A stretch of 64,000 bases of DNA, from the NCBI RefSeq assembly GCF_040605455.1, contig NZ_JBEXCV010000012.1:1-64000 (forward strand), written 5' to 3'. How positions within the stretch are numbered: the first letter of the stretch is position 1; the number at the start of each line of letters is the position of its first letter. Below, one piece after another: positions 34,339 through 42,648 of this stretch. The notes beneath the pieces were generated by a model, which was not told the origin of the DNA, did not search any database, and saw only the letters and a list, made by a program, of their open reading frames with translations. Made by a program: the position numbers and the translations under genes. The DNA is from Embleya sp040605455. GTDB taxonomy: Bacteria > Actinomycetota > Actinomycetes > Streptomycetales > Streptomycetaceae.

Positions 34339-35640
34339 TCACGCCGGCAGGAGTCGCGATTCCAGTTGCTCCGCCGGCGCGGCCTCGGGGTCCCACAGCC
34401 TGGTCGTCCGCACGTAGCTGTAGATGACCGAGGTCATCGCCAGAATAAGCAGTGGTCCAAACACCCAGGGATATCTGGCCATCTCCGTCGGCAGATATCG
34501 ATACGACACCAAGAGCACGGCGAAAACCGTCGCGCCGTAGGTGACCAGTCGGATTCCCGACCGGTCCCAGCCGCGGTCGAGCGAGCGCATCGCTGCCTCG
34601 ATCGTGAGCGCGAACACCACACCGGCCACGAGATCCACGCCGTAGTGGTAGCCGAATCCCAGCGTGGCCCCGAGCGTGGCAATCAGCCAGAACGCTCCCG
34701 CGAAGCGGAAGAACCGCGGGCCCCGGCGGGAATGAATGAAGATCGTGGTAGCCCACGCCGTGTGCAAGCTGGGCATGCAGTTGCGAGGGGTGATCTCGTC
34801 GAATCGTATCGGATGCGGGGTATCGATCGACGGCGGCGTATCCGGCCACAGGTTGGCCGCCGCCCAATGCCCGCCGTCGGCGCCGTAGGCGAAGATCGGC
34901 CCGACCACCGGGAAGATCATGTAGATGCCCGGCCCGAGCAGACCGATGACCAGAAAGGTGCGCACCAGGTGATGGCCCGGGAAGCGGCGCTCGACCGCCA
35001 CGCCACGCAGTTGGTACAGCGCGACGATGGCCGCTGCCAGCGGGAGCTGACCATAGACGCCGCCGAGAATGTGGGCGCCGATCGGACCGGTGGCCTCGAC
35101 CATTCGGCCGGCCAGCCACGACGGGTCACCCAGCGCGTGATCGGCGGTCGCCACGTACTGGTCGAGCACAGCCGGGCGGGTCATCGACGTGATGAGCAGC
35201 CAGGTATCGCCCGTCTTGTGGCCTGCCACCAGCAGCAGTCCCAGCCCGGCGCCTTTCAGCAGCAGGACACGTTCCCGGCCGGTACGGCGCGTGACGGCAA
35301 TGACCGCGCAGCCCAAAACCACCCACAACGCGCCGTTACCGAAGTTCATTCTGGCGTCGACCACCCACCGCGCCAGCCAGAATGCGACATCGATGCCGAT
35401 CGCGGCACCGGCCGCGATAAACCGTTCCCGCCAGGTGAGCACAACCATCATCAATGCCAAACCGGCATACAGCAGCGGCCCCGAAGCGGGAGCGAGTATC
35501 ACCTCCCGCGCCTGGTTGGTGATCGGCCCCGGTAGGCCGTAGCGACGTGCGGCGATTTCCAAGGTGATGAGAAATCCGAGGGCTGCCACACCCGTAGTGG
35601 CCCACAGAATCGCCCGCGACCGAGGTCGTACGGAAACCAT
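34339..35640 (-). CDS. PAP2-family phosphatase/inositolphosphotransferase-like membrane protein
   Basis: A 433-aa protein with about 12 hydrophobic segments. The lipid-phosphatase motifs C2 and C3 are present: RNCMPSLHTAWATTIFIH (PSLH) and FGYHYGVDLVAG (HxxxD). Motif C1 (KxxxxxxRP) is not clear, which fits the PAP2_3 branch that includes inositolphosphorylceramide-type transferases and bacterial relatives. A likely role is lipid head-group exchange. ATG 35640 is used although no ribosome site is visible; an in-frame ATG at 35688 would start in AT-rich DNA. The upstream region is unusually AT-rich. Confidence 0.85.
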   Translation of the reverse strand: MVSVRPRSRAILWATTGVAALGFLITLEIAARRYGLPGPITNQAREVILAPASGPLLYAGLALMMVVLTWRERFIAAGAAIGIDVAFWLARWVVDARMNFGNGALWVVLGCAVIAVTRRTGRERVLLLKGAGLGLLLVAGHKTGDTWLLITSMTRPAVLDQYVATADHALGDPSWLAGRMVEATGPIGAHILGGVYGQLPLAAAIVALYQLRGVAVERRFPGHHLVRTFLVIGLLGPGIYMIFPVVGPIFAYGADGGHWAAANLWPDTPPSIDTPHPIRFDEITPRNCMPSLHTAWATTIFIHSRRGPRFFRFAGAFWLIATLGATLGFGYHYGVDLVAGVVFALTIEAAMRSLDRGWDRSGIRLVTYGATVFAVLLVSYRYLPTEMARYPWVFGPLLILAMTSVIYSYVRTTRLWDPEAAPAEQLESRLLPA

Positions 35641-35760
35641 GATTTTGCGACTTATTCGCGAAAATATTCGCAATGTTATTGATATCAATTACTTGGCCGA
35701 TTTGTTAGATTTTAGTAGATAGATCACCCTTTGCGCTATATTGCATTGTTTTCTGGGTGG
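35641..35760. promoter_or_regulatory. AT-rich upstream region of PAP2 gene
   Basis: About 120 bases of roughly 65% A+T in a genome of about 72% G+C, with ATTCGCGAAAATATTCGC, repeated TTGCGA/TTCGCAA half-sites and TTGATATCAA. This composition is expected for a site of xenogeneic silencing (Lsr2-type) or imported DNA. The next 290 bases, up to the MFS start, return to normal GC and show no gene. Confidence 0.5.
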
Positions 35761-36048
35761 GGAACGACACTCGGGCGATCGTCGTGAGTCGATCATGTTA
35801 TCGGAGCGGCGCGGGGGGTTCGCCGACCTGTCGATTTCCAGGATCAATGGTCGGCGCCTCGGACAAGCCGCGCACGAGGCCGAGCCGCACGCCGCGTCGA
35901 TGCCCGTTGGGCGCATCGGCGCCGTGACACCGGGCACGCGCCTCGACCTGCGTGCCGCCTTGGCGGCGGCGCGGGGGCGGGTCGATGTGAGCCGGCCGCT
36001 GCCCCACGCGGGCTCCTCCTTCCCGCCCCCACCGAGACGGTGATCCTC

Positions 36049-37459
36049 ATGGCCGACCCCCGCACCACCGCGAACCCCAAACCCAGCCCCAGCACCCCCG
36101 GGTCGTGCGGAAGGTGGTCGCGGCCGGCCTCATCGGCACGACCATCGAGTGGTACGACTACTTCCTGTACGGCTCCGCCGCCGCCCTGGTCTTCGGCAAG
36201 GTCTTCTTCCCGAAGTCCGACCCGCTCACCGGCACCCTGCTCGCATTCCTCACCTACGCGATCGGCTTCGCCGCGCGCCCGGTGGGCGCCCTGGTCTTCG
36301 GCCACTTCGGCGACCGGCTCGGCCGCAAACGGCTGCTCGTGGTCAGTCTGCTGCTGATGGCGGCGCGACCGCCCTGATCGGGTGTGTCCCCGGCTACAAC
36401 AGCATTGGCATCGCGGCGCCGATCCTGCTGACCACCCTGCGTCTGGTCCAGGGTTTCGCCCTGGGCGGCGAGTGGGGCGGCGCGGTCCTGCTCGTCTCCG
36501 AACACGGCGACCCGAAACGGCGTGGCTTCTGGGCATCCTGGCCGCAGGCGGGGGCACCCGCCGGGAACCTGCTCGCGGTCGGCGTGTTGTCCTTGATGAC
36601 GACCGTGCAAAGCGACGCGGCGTTCGTCGCCTGGGGCTGGCGCATCCCGTTCCTGCTGTCGGCGGCGCTGGTCATGGTCGGCCTGTGGATCCGCCTGTCC
36701 GTCGACGAGTCGCCGGTGTTCCGGGACGCCCTGGCCAAGGCCGAACAGCGCAGGGCCGCGGGCGACGCCGAGCAGCCCCCGCTGCCGGCCGTGCTGCGCC
36801 ACCACTGGCGCGACATCCTCGTCGCCATGGGCGCCCGGATGGCGGAGAACATCTCCTACTACGTGATCACCACATTCGTCCTGACCTACTGCGTCGGCCA
36901 TCTCGACATCCGCAAGCAGGAGGCGCTGAACGCCGTCCTCATCGCGTCCGCCGTGCAGTTGTGCCTGATACCGCTCTTCGGCGCCCTGTCCGACCGCATC
37001 GGGCGCAAACCGCTCTACCTCGCCGGAGCGGTCGGTGTCGGAGCGTGGGCGTGGGTGTTCTTCGGGCTCCTCGACACCCGGTCCTTCCCGGCGCTGGTGC
37101 TGGCCGTCACCGTCGGTCTGGTCTTCCACAGCGCCATGTACGCCCCGCAGGCCGCCTTCTTCTCCGAGATGTTCGCCACCCGGATGCGCTACTCGGGGGC
37201 ATCCATCGGTGCGCAGTTCGCCTCGGTGGCGGCCGGGGCGCCCGCTCCGCTGATCGCCGTCGCGCTGCTCGATTCGTACGGTGACTCGACGCCGATCTCC
37301 CTGTACATCACCCTGGCTGCGGTGGTCACGGCCATCGCCCTCCTGGCCGCCAAGGAGACGCGCGGCCGCGACCTGGTCGACCTCGGCGAGGCGGACGAGA
37401 CGGTCGGCGCGCCGGTGCCGCAGTCGCGCGACACCGAGGCGGCCATCACGTCCGGCTGA
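36049..37459 (+). pseudogene. MFS metabolite:H+ symporter (shikimate/alpha-ketoglutarate type), two frameshifts
   Basis: A member of the metabolite:proton symporter family (ShiA/KgtP/ProP group), about 470 aa when repaired. Family motifs are intact but lie in three frames: ATIEWYDYFLYG-type TM1 (TTIEWYDYFLYGSAA), motif A FGHFGDRLGRKRLLV, RLVQGFALGGEWGGAVL, and the second motif A GALSDRIGRKPLYLAG. A shift at about 36099 needs one extra C in a C5 run (restoring STPRVVRKVVAAG); a second at about 36361 needs one extra G (restoring LLLMGGATALIGC). Both are one-base losses in short homopolymers, so sequencing error is as likely as gene death. Imports organic acids or osmolytes if functional. Confidence 0.8.
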
Positions 37460-37471
37460 GAGCTGTGCGCG

Positions 37472-37501
37472 GAGGGGGGTCGACATGTGTCGACCCCCCT
37501 C
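37472..37501. terminator. Hairpin after MFS symporter gene
   Basis: Fourteen-bp perfect arms (GAGGGGGGTCGACA with TGTCGACCCCCCTC) around a 2-base loop, 13 bases past the stop codon. Very stable. Confidence 0.75.
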
Positions 37502-37572
37502 GCGTGTCCGTTCCCCCGCGCGTCGCCGGGGTTTGGCCGCCGCCGACCCGCTCGGCCCTGCGAGGTGACCTG

Positions 37573-37595
37573 AATACTCATCTCAGATGCGTATT
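37573..37595. promoter_or_regulatory. NsrR-type operator in the nsrR promoter
   Basis: An 11-1-11 inverted repeat, AATACTCATCT and AGATGCGTATT around a central C, with one mismatch. It matches the known NsrR/Rrf2 dyad of alternating A/T arms around AGATG, and ends 16 bases before the nsrR start, so autoregulation is expected. Confidence 0.7.
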
Positions 37596-37611
37596 TGATA
37601 GCGTCACCCTC

Positions 37612-38055
37612 GTGCAGCTGACGAGATTCACCGATCTGGCGCTACGCGCCGTCATGCGCTTGGCGGTCGCCGAGAAGAACCAGGCGCTGACCACGCGCGA
37701 AGTCGCGGAGGCGGTCGAGGTGCCGTACACCCACATGGCCAAGGCGGTCTCGCGTCTTGGCGAACTCGGTGTCGTGCACGCGCGGCGTGGGCGCGGTGGC
37801 GGCCTGGAGTTGACCGTCCTCGGGCACCGGGCTTCGGTGGGTTGGCTGGTGCGTGAGCTTGAGGGGGAGGGTGAAGTCGTAGTGTGCGACGGCGAGTCGC
37901 CGTGCCCGTTGCGCGGTGCGTGCCGGTTGCGGCGCGCGCTGCGCCAGGCGCAGGACGCCTTCTACTCCTCGCTCGACTCGCTGACCGTGGCCGACCTGGT
38001 GTCACGGCCGACCGGTCCGCTGCTGATTCAACTCGGTCTGCGCGACCAGGGCTGA
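37612..38055 (+). CDS. nsrR: Rrf2-family nitric-oxide-sensing repressor NsrR
   Basis: A 147-aa winged-helix repressor. The HTH spans about residues 26-65 (LTTREVAEAVEVPYTHMAKAVSRLGELG). Three Cys at 92, 98 and 104 (CDGESPCPLRGAC) have the spacing of the [4Fe-4S] ligands of the characterised Streptomyces NsrR. NO damages the cluster and releases DNA. GTG 37612 gives the canonical MQLTRFTDLALR start. A dyad 16 bases upstream and a related one before hmp identify its targets as itself and the flavohaemoglobin gene. A hairpin separates the two genes, so hmp uses its own promoter. Confidence 0.92.
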   Translation: MQLTRFTDLALRAVMRLAVAEKNQALTTREVAEAVEVPYTHMAKAVSRLGELGVVHARRGRGGGLELTVLGHRASVGWLVRELEGEGEVVVCDGESPCPLRGACRLRRALRQAQDAFYSSLDSLTVADLVSRPTGPLLIQLGLRDQG

Positions 38056-38058
38056 AAA

Positions 38059-38079
38059 CCCTTCCCAGCAGGGGAAGGG
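38059..38079. terminator. Hairpin between nsrR and hmp
   Basis: Perfect 8-bp arms (CCCTTCCC with GGGAAGGG) with a 5-base loop, directly after the nsrR stop codon (about 3 bases). Confidence 0.6.
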
Positions 38080-38096
38080 GGTCGACGTCCACGCTT

Positions 38097-38121
38097 AAAT
38101 ATGAAGATCATCTACCAATTT
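38097..38121. promoter_or_regulatory. NsrR-type operator before hmp
   Basis: AAATATGAAGAT, C, ATCTACCAATTT: a 12-1-12 imperfect dyad (9 of 12 pairs) with the same AGAT-x-ATCT core as the site before nsrR. It ends 9 bases before the hmp start, overlapping the ribosome-site region, so NsrR could block both promoter and leader. Confidence 0.6.
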
Positions 38122-38130
38122 GGAGGATTC

Positions 38131-39342
38131 ATGCTGTCCGAGCGATCCATACCGGTCATCCGTGCCACCCTGCCCGCCGTCGGCGCCGCCCTCGACGAGA
38201 TCACCGGGCGGTTCTACGCCGGGATGTTCGACGCCCACCCCGAGTTGCTGCGCGACCTGTTCAACCGAGGCAACCAGGCGAACGGAGAGCAGCGACAGGC
38301 ACTGGCCGGATCCATCGCCGCGTTCGCGAGCATGCTTGTGGAGCGGCCGGACGCCCGACCGGACGCGATGTTCTCCCGGATCGCCAACAAGCACGCAGCC
38401 CTGGGCATCACACCGGACCAGTACAAGATCGTTCACGATCACCTCTTCGCGGCGATCGCCGAAGTACTCGGCGACGCGGTCACCCCCCAGGTCGCCGCCG
38501 CCTGGGAGGAGGTCTACTGGCTGATGGCCAACACCCTGATCGCCGCCGAGGCCGCGCTCTACCGGCAAGCCGGATTCCCCGACGGCCGGACATGGCAACG
38601 GATGGAGATCATCGAACGACACGAGGAGACCCCCGACGTGGTCTCGTTCAGCCTGCGACCGGCCGACGGCAGCCCCGCCGGGGCGTTCCGACCCGGGCAG
38701 TACATCAGTGTGCAGACCGAACTGCCCGACAGCGCACACCAGATCCGCCAGTACAGCCTGTCCTCCGCGCCGGGCCGTCCGCACTGGCGGATCACCGTCA
38801 AACGCGTCAGCGACGGCGGCGCTCCGGACGGCGAAGTCTCGACATGGCTCCACCGGCACGCCGCAGTGGGTGACCTGCTGACCGTGTCCGCGCCCTTCGG
38901 TGACCTGGTTCTCCCCGACGGCGACGGCCCGCTGCTCCTGGCGTCCGCCGGTATCGGTGTCACGCCCATGCTGGCCATGCTCGCCCACCTGGCGACCACC
39001 GCATCCACCCGCCGGGTGACCGTGGTGCACGCCGACCGCAGCCGAACCGACCACCCCCACCGTGACGAACAACGGTCGCTGGTCGACGCGTTGCCGGATG
39101 CCACCCTGCATCTGTGGTACGAGGACGCGGGGATCGACATCCTCGGCGACGGTGACGGCTCCGCATCCATCGGCCGAGTCGACATCGGCGCCCTCGCGCT
39201 TCCGGACGGCCTGACCGCCTATCTGTGCGGACCGATGCCCTTCATGCGCGCCGTTCGCGGCGATCTTCTGCGCCGCGGCTTGCCCGCTGCGGCGATCCAC
39301 TACGAGGTCTTCGGCCCCGACTTGTGGCTCGGACAGCAGTAG
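38131..39342 (+). CDS. hmp: Flavohaemoglobin, nitric oxide dioxygenase
   Basis: A 403-aa cytosolic enzyme that oxidises NO to nitrate with O2 and NADPH. Globin domain about residues 1-138 (proximal His in ANKHAALGI), FAD domain about 150-260 (IRQYSLSS) and NAD(P)H domain about 265-400 (ASAGIGVTPMLAMLAH; AYLCGPMPFMRAV), ending EVFGPDLW. ATG 38131 has GGAGG 5 bases upstream. NsrR is adjacent with an operator in front of the gene, giving a complete NO-sensing and detoxifying pair. Confidence 0.95.
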   Translation: MLSERSIPVIRATLPAVGAALDEITGRFYAGMFDAHPELLRDLFNRGNQANGEQRQALAGSIAAFASMLVERPDARPDAMFSRIANKHAALGITPDQYKIVHDHLFAAIAEVLGDAVTPQVAAAWEEVYWLMANTLIAAEAALYRQAGFPDGRTWQRMEIIERHEETPDVVSFSLRPADGSPAGAFRPGQYISVQTELPDSAHQIRQYSLSSAPGRPHWRITVKRVSDGGAPDGEVSTWLHRHAAVGDLLTVSAPFGDLVLPDGDGPLLLASAGIGVTPMLAMLAHLATTASTRRVTVVHADRSRTDHPHRDEQRSLVDALPDATLHLWYEDAGIDILGDGDGSASIGRVDIGALALPDGLTAYLCGPMPFMRAVRGDLLRRGLPAAAIHYEVFGPDLWLGQQ

Positions 39343-39814
39343 GCGAGCCTCGCGCAGTCGATCACCCGCCTTCATCCGCGAGACCCGTTCCGGTGCGTGG
39401 CGGCTCAGGGGCCGCCGCATCCCGGGCATGGGCCGCCCTCGTCGCGCCTTGCGCGAGGTACGGCGTCCCATGCCCGGGCCCGGCGGCTCGCGCCCGCGAC
39501 ACTCTCAAGGTCGCTGCCCCGGCCGGCCGGCGGGCCGAGGCACGGCAACCCCCTTCGCGTCACCCCGGCGATCCCGCATACGCCCTACCCCTCGGAGAGC
39601 CGTCGCGGATTCCCGTAGCGCCCGAGGCCACCGGACCCAGTCGTTCGCACCACACGGTGACGCTGCGGCCGTTCCCGAACTGCTGTAGATCGATCACCCG
39701 GTTTCGCTTCACCGAGAGGTGGTACCCGTGCTTATCCGACGATCGTTCCGGTACCTGGTCCAGTGACCGAGTTCAGCGGCATACGCGGTGCCTGCGGAAA
39801 AGGAAGGCCCGGTC
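39343..39814. other. Intergenic region with large inverted repeat
   Basis: 472 bases with no convincing gene. The main structure is the inverted repeat at 39421-39478. An AGGAAGG at 39801-39807 is the ribosome site of the ferritin-like gene. Confidence 0.4.
39421..39478. terminator. Large nested inverted repeat after hmp
   Basis: Outer arms CCCGGGCATGGG and CCCATGCCCGGG are perfect (12 bp); an inner imperfect stem (CTCGTCGCGCC with its complement around a small loop) fills the centre. It sits 78 bases past the hmp stop, so a terminator is the simplest reading; a leader attenuator for the next gene is possible. Confidence 0.45.
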
Positions 39815-40591
39815 ATGCTCAGCCCCCGTGGCATTCTTCAGGAGATCCACCGAAACGACGAGGCGTTCCGCCTGTTCTGTAGCATCGCCGCAAAAGGCGA
39901 GAGCCAGGGAGGGTGGGAGAACGGGCGGATCGCCGCCTTGGTCTCCGACCCGGAACTGGCGCCCAAGGTCGCGCGGCACGGCGCCGACGAGGACAAGCAC
40001 GGGCGCATCTTCAACGCCATGCTGCACCGTCGCGGGCTCGATCCAGTCGACGTCCCACCCGAGACGGACTACTGCATGCTGCTCGAACGCCAAGGCATCG
40101 GCCTCGCCCACGACCGGCTGCGCCGCGACGAGCCGATGACCGAGGCCGACATCGTCGAATACCTGGTGCACAGCCGGGTAACCGAGCAGCGCGCCGCCGA
40201 GGACATGCGGATGCTGCGCCGATACCTCGGCGACGAGCCCGACATCGGCCGCAGCCTTCGGATGATCTGCGACGACGAGGAGAACCACCTCGCGTATTGC
40301 CACGAGGAGCTGCTGCGTCTGTCCGCGCGCGGCTGGCGGATCGACATCCGACGAGCCCTGCACAAGACTGCCCGCGCCGAGATCAAGGTGAACCGCGACG
40401 TGAGCCTCGCGGTAATGGACTGTATGGGTCGCCTCCTCGGCTGGTCGCGCGGCCGGCGACTGGCGCTGAAGGCCGGTATCCACGTGACGTACGCCTATGA
40501 CCGGCTGTGGGGCACCCGCCGCATGGTCGCACTGCGCCCGCCGAAGCGCGTCGATGCCATGGCGCCGAGGGCCGCCGATCCGCGGACCTGA
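39815..40591 (+). CDS. Ferritin-like diiron-fold protein
   Basis: A 258-aa helical protein. Two carboxylate-rich helices carry metal-ligand motifs: ARHGADEDKHGRIFNAMLH and MICDDEENHLAYCHEELL, plus E in RVTEQRAAEDMRML, an arrangement of ferritin-like/rubrerythrin-fold proteins. The C-terminal basic segment (SRGRRLALKAGIHVTYAYDRLWGTRR) is not part of the core. Probably binds two irons and handles oxygen or peroxide; the reaction is unknown. ATG 39815 has AAGGAAGG upstream. It neighbours the NO-detoxifying pair but has no NsrR-like dyad. Confidence 0.8.
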   Translation: MLSPRGILQEIHRNDEAFRLFCSIAAKGESQGGWENGRIAALVSDPELAPKVARHGADEDKHGRIFNAMLHRRGLDPVDVPPETDYCMLLERQGIGLAHDRLRRDEPMTEADIVEYLVHSRVTEQRAAEDMRMLRRYLGDEPDIGRSLRMICDDEENHLAYCHEELLRLSARGWRIDIRRALHKTARAEIKVNRDVSLAVMDCMGRLLGWSRGRRLALKAGIHVTYAYDRLWGTRRMVALRPPKRVDAMAPRAADPRT

Positions 40592-40597
40592 CGGGCT

Positions 40598-41044
40598 TCA
40601 TGTGCGGCCTTGGATCGCTGCGACCACGCCGCTGACGATCGAGGTGGCGACCGATGTCCCGGCGTCGGCTTCGCCGACCGTCCGCACGGTGGCCGGTGCC
40701 AGGCGGGGGAGCATGGTCGTCTCGCCGGCGCAGGCGCAACAGTCCACGCGCGACCCGGTGTTGGAGGGGGAACCCACGTGGAAGGAAACGGGCGCCGGCG
40801 GCTGGTCGCGGATGATCCCGCCGACGACCACTGCGCCGGAATCGGGGAAGGAGCCCACGGTGTCCGGGTCGGTCCCGGCGTTACCGGCCGCGATGACACA
40901 GGTGACTCCGCGGCTCTTGGTGAAGAGCAGAGCCGTGCGCGTGACGGAGCCGGACTCGACGGGAAGCTCGACGGCCTGCCCGCTCGACAGCGTGGTCGGG
41001 GCGGGCAGCGCGATGTCGAGGACGTCGCTCGCCTGTAGCTGCAC
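40598..41044 (-). pseudogene. Subtilase (S8) remnant, C-terminal part
   Basis: A 148-codon frame resembling the last third of S8 peptidases: VIAAGNAGTDPDTVGSF has the oxyanion Asn, and GTSVATSIVSGVVAAIQ holds the catalytic Ser. Domains with the catalytic Asp and His are absent; the same frame stays open a little upstream but overlaps the end of the MFS remnant in another frame. No start or ribosome site is convincing. It is read as a decayed gene. Confidence 0.6.
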
Positions 41045-41073
41045 GAGGACCAGGTGAATTGCCGGGAGTGGCG

Positions 41074-41636
41074 CTAGCTCTTCGTCTTTGCCCGGAGCAC
41101 GTTCGCGCCCGCGATCAGGCCGAACGACAGCGCCGTCACCACGCCGAACGAGGCCACCGGCGACGTCGCGTGCGCCAACCCCCCGATCAGCGACGGGGCG
41201 ACCAGGCCCGAGGTGTACGTGACCGTCGCGACGCCCGTGATGGCCTGAGCGTCACGCACAACACGACGAGGTTCGGCGCGAGCGACGGCAGCGCGAGGGC
41301 GAGTGTCCACAGCGACAACAGGATCCGCAGCGCGAGGCGTGCGCCGAGCCGGTGGCTGATCGCGGCGGCGAGCGGCATCGCGAGCGAGGCGCCGATCGCC
41401 GGGAACGCCAGCGCGACGCCCAACTGCCCCGGGCCGATGCCCGCGTGGTCCTGGATCCACGGCACGCGGGTGGCGAAGTTGCCGGTCACCGCGCCGTGCA
41501 CGGCGAACACCGCCGCGATGGCCCAGCGGCCGCGGATGACGCGCGCCCGCTCCGCGACGCCGCTGACGTCAATGGGGTCACTTTCGGGCGCGGCGGCCCG
41601 GGCCGGGGCGGCCCCGGCCGTTTTGCCGTCCGTCAC
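41074..41636 (-). pseudogene. MFS transporter remnant with internal deletion
   Basis: The first part (GTG 41636) codes for an MFS N-terminus with three helices (AIAAVFAVHGAVTGNFATRVPWIQ; LGVALAFPAIGASLAMPLAAA; LRILLSLWTLALALPSLAPNLVVL). At about 41255 the frame changes and the sequence continues as the last two helices of the same family (GLVAPSLIGGLAHATSPVASFGVVTALSF). About 200 residues of the middle are missing. A sugar- or drug-type exporter in life. Confidence 0.65.
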
Positions 41637-42113
41637 CGCCGCCCCTCGGCACCGCAAGCACCGTCCACATCGCAGGTGTTCGCGGCGGCAGGCTCGGTGG
41701 CCTGCCAGACATAGGCCTTGCCCTTGCCGCGCGGCCCCCGGCGCCGCCGAGCCTCCCGGCCACGCCGATCGAAGGCATCCGCGATACCGATCGTCGGGGT
41801 GACCGCGGCGACGCCGGTGGAACCGCCGATGCCCACCTCCCGCCCCTGGCCGCAGCGGACCGCCTGGATGGCGCCGACCATGCCGGCTGCCTGAATCGCT
41901 TCAGCGCTGTTCCCCTCCGGCGACTGAACCCGGCGCCGCAGGGCCGGACCAAGACCCCGCCGGGCTCGGGCCGCCGGCCTCCGTGCGGCCGCGATGTACT
42001 GCTCCGTCATCCGCCGCCCGCATCAGCCGGGTACGGGCGCCCAGTGCCGCCGGCCACGCGCCGGGGCGGCTGAAGGCCCGCACCCTGAACCGGACTGCGT
42101 CGACGCCGGTACC
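41637..42113. other. Decayed region between MFS remnant and CMD gene
   Basis: A 125-codon leftward frame at 41633-42010 is open but Arg-rich and matches no family I recognise. Given the remnants on its left, the region is likely more decayed DNA. Confidence 0.3.
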
Positions 42114-42434
42114 TCAGGCGTCGGGCGTCAGTTCGGCGGCGGCGATCTCGATACCGAGAGCCTTGGCGATGTGATTGGCCGCGGCCATGACTCGCGCGGT
42201 GCCGACGACCGGCGCGATGGCGACGAGGACGTCTTGGATCTGCTCCGGCGTCAGATCGGTCGCCGAACCCGCCCTGAAATGGGCCAGATAGGAGACCGGA
42301 GGTGCGTCCATGGCGACGAGCGCGGCAATGCGGGTGAGGACCAGGGTGTCCGGGGCCATGCCGCATCGTTCCAGCGAGTCGAGGGTCATGGCAGCCAGGG
42401 TGTCCAACACGGGTGTGTCTTGCGATGTGGTCAT
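42114..42434 (-). CDS. Carboxymuconolactone decarboxylase-family protein
   Basis: A 106-aa helical protein of the CMD/AhpD-like superfamily. The pattern AHFRAGSATDLTPEQIQDVLVAIAPVVGTARVMAAANHIAKALG is the core helix-turn-helix fold, but the CxxC redox pair of true AhpD enzymes is missing, so it is not an obvious peroxidase. ATG 42434 has GAGGAAG 7 bases upstream; an ATG at 42449 is less likely. It stands alone between decayed DNA and the ClC gene. Confidence 0.82.
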   Translation of the reverse strand: MTTSQDTPVLDTLAAMTLDSLERCGMAPDTLVLTRIAALVAMDAPPVSYLAHFRAGSATDLTPEQIQDVLVAIAPVVGTARVMAAANHIAKALGIEIAAAELTPDA

Positions 42435-42648
42435 GATCAGCTTCCTCACGAGTCTCGTGGTTGCCGGGCGCCACTGTCGCCGCCCGGCTCACCGGGCCCC
42501 CTTTCGACCCTAGGCCTGCCGGGCCGCAGGAGCATCTCAGGCCGGTCGGCTCGGCGCTGCGGCCGACAGTGCGGCAGGCAGGAGTGCGAGTCGGGCGGAA
42601 CGTTACGATCAGGGGCAATTTTCCTGGATCCCGGCCCCGCTCGGGCCC

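Noticed and set aside
33634..35535. 633-codon + strand frame across the MMPL/PAP2 gap
   Set aside because: Antisense to the PAP2 gene, with no recognisable domain or ribosome site.
41633..42010. 125-codon leftward frame as a gene
   Set aside because: Arg-rich, no family resemblance, no ribosome site and flanked by decayed genes.
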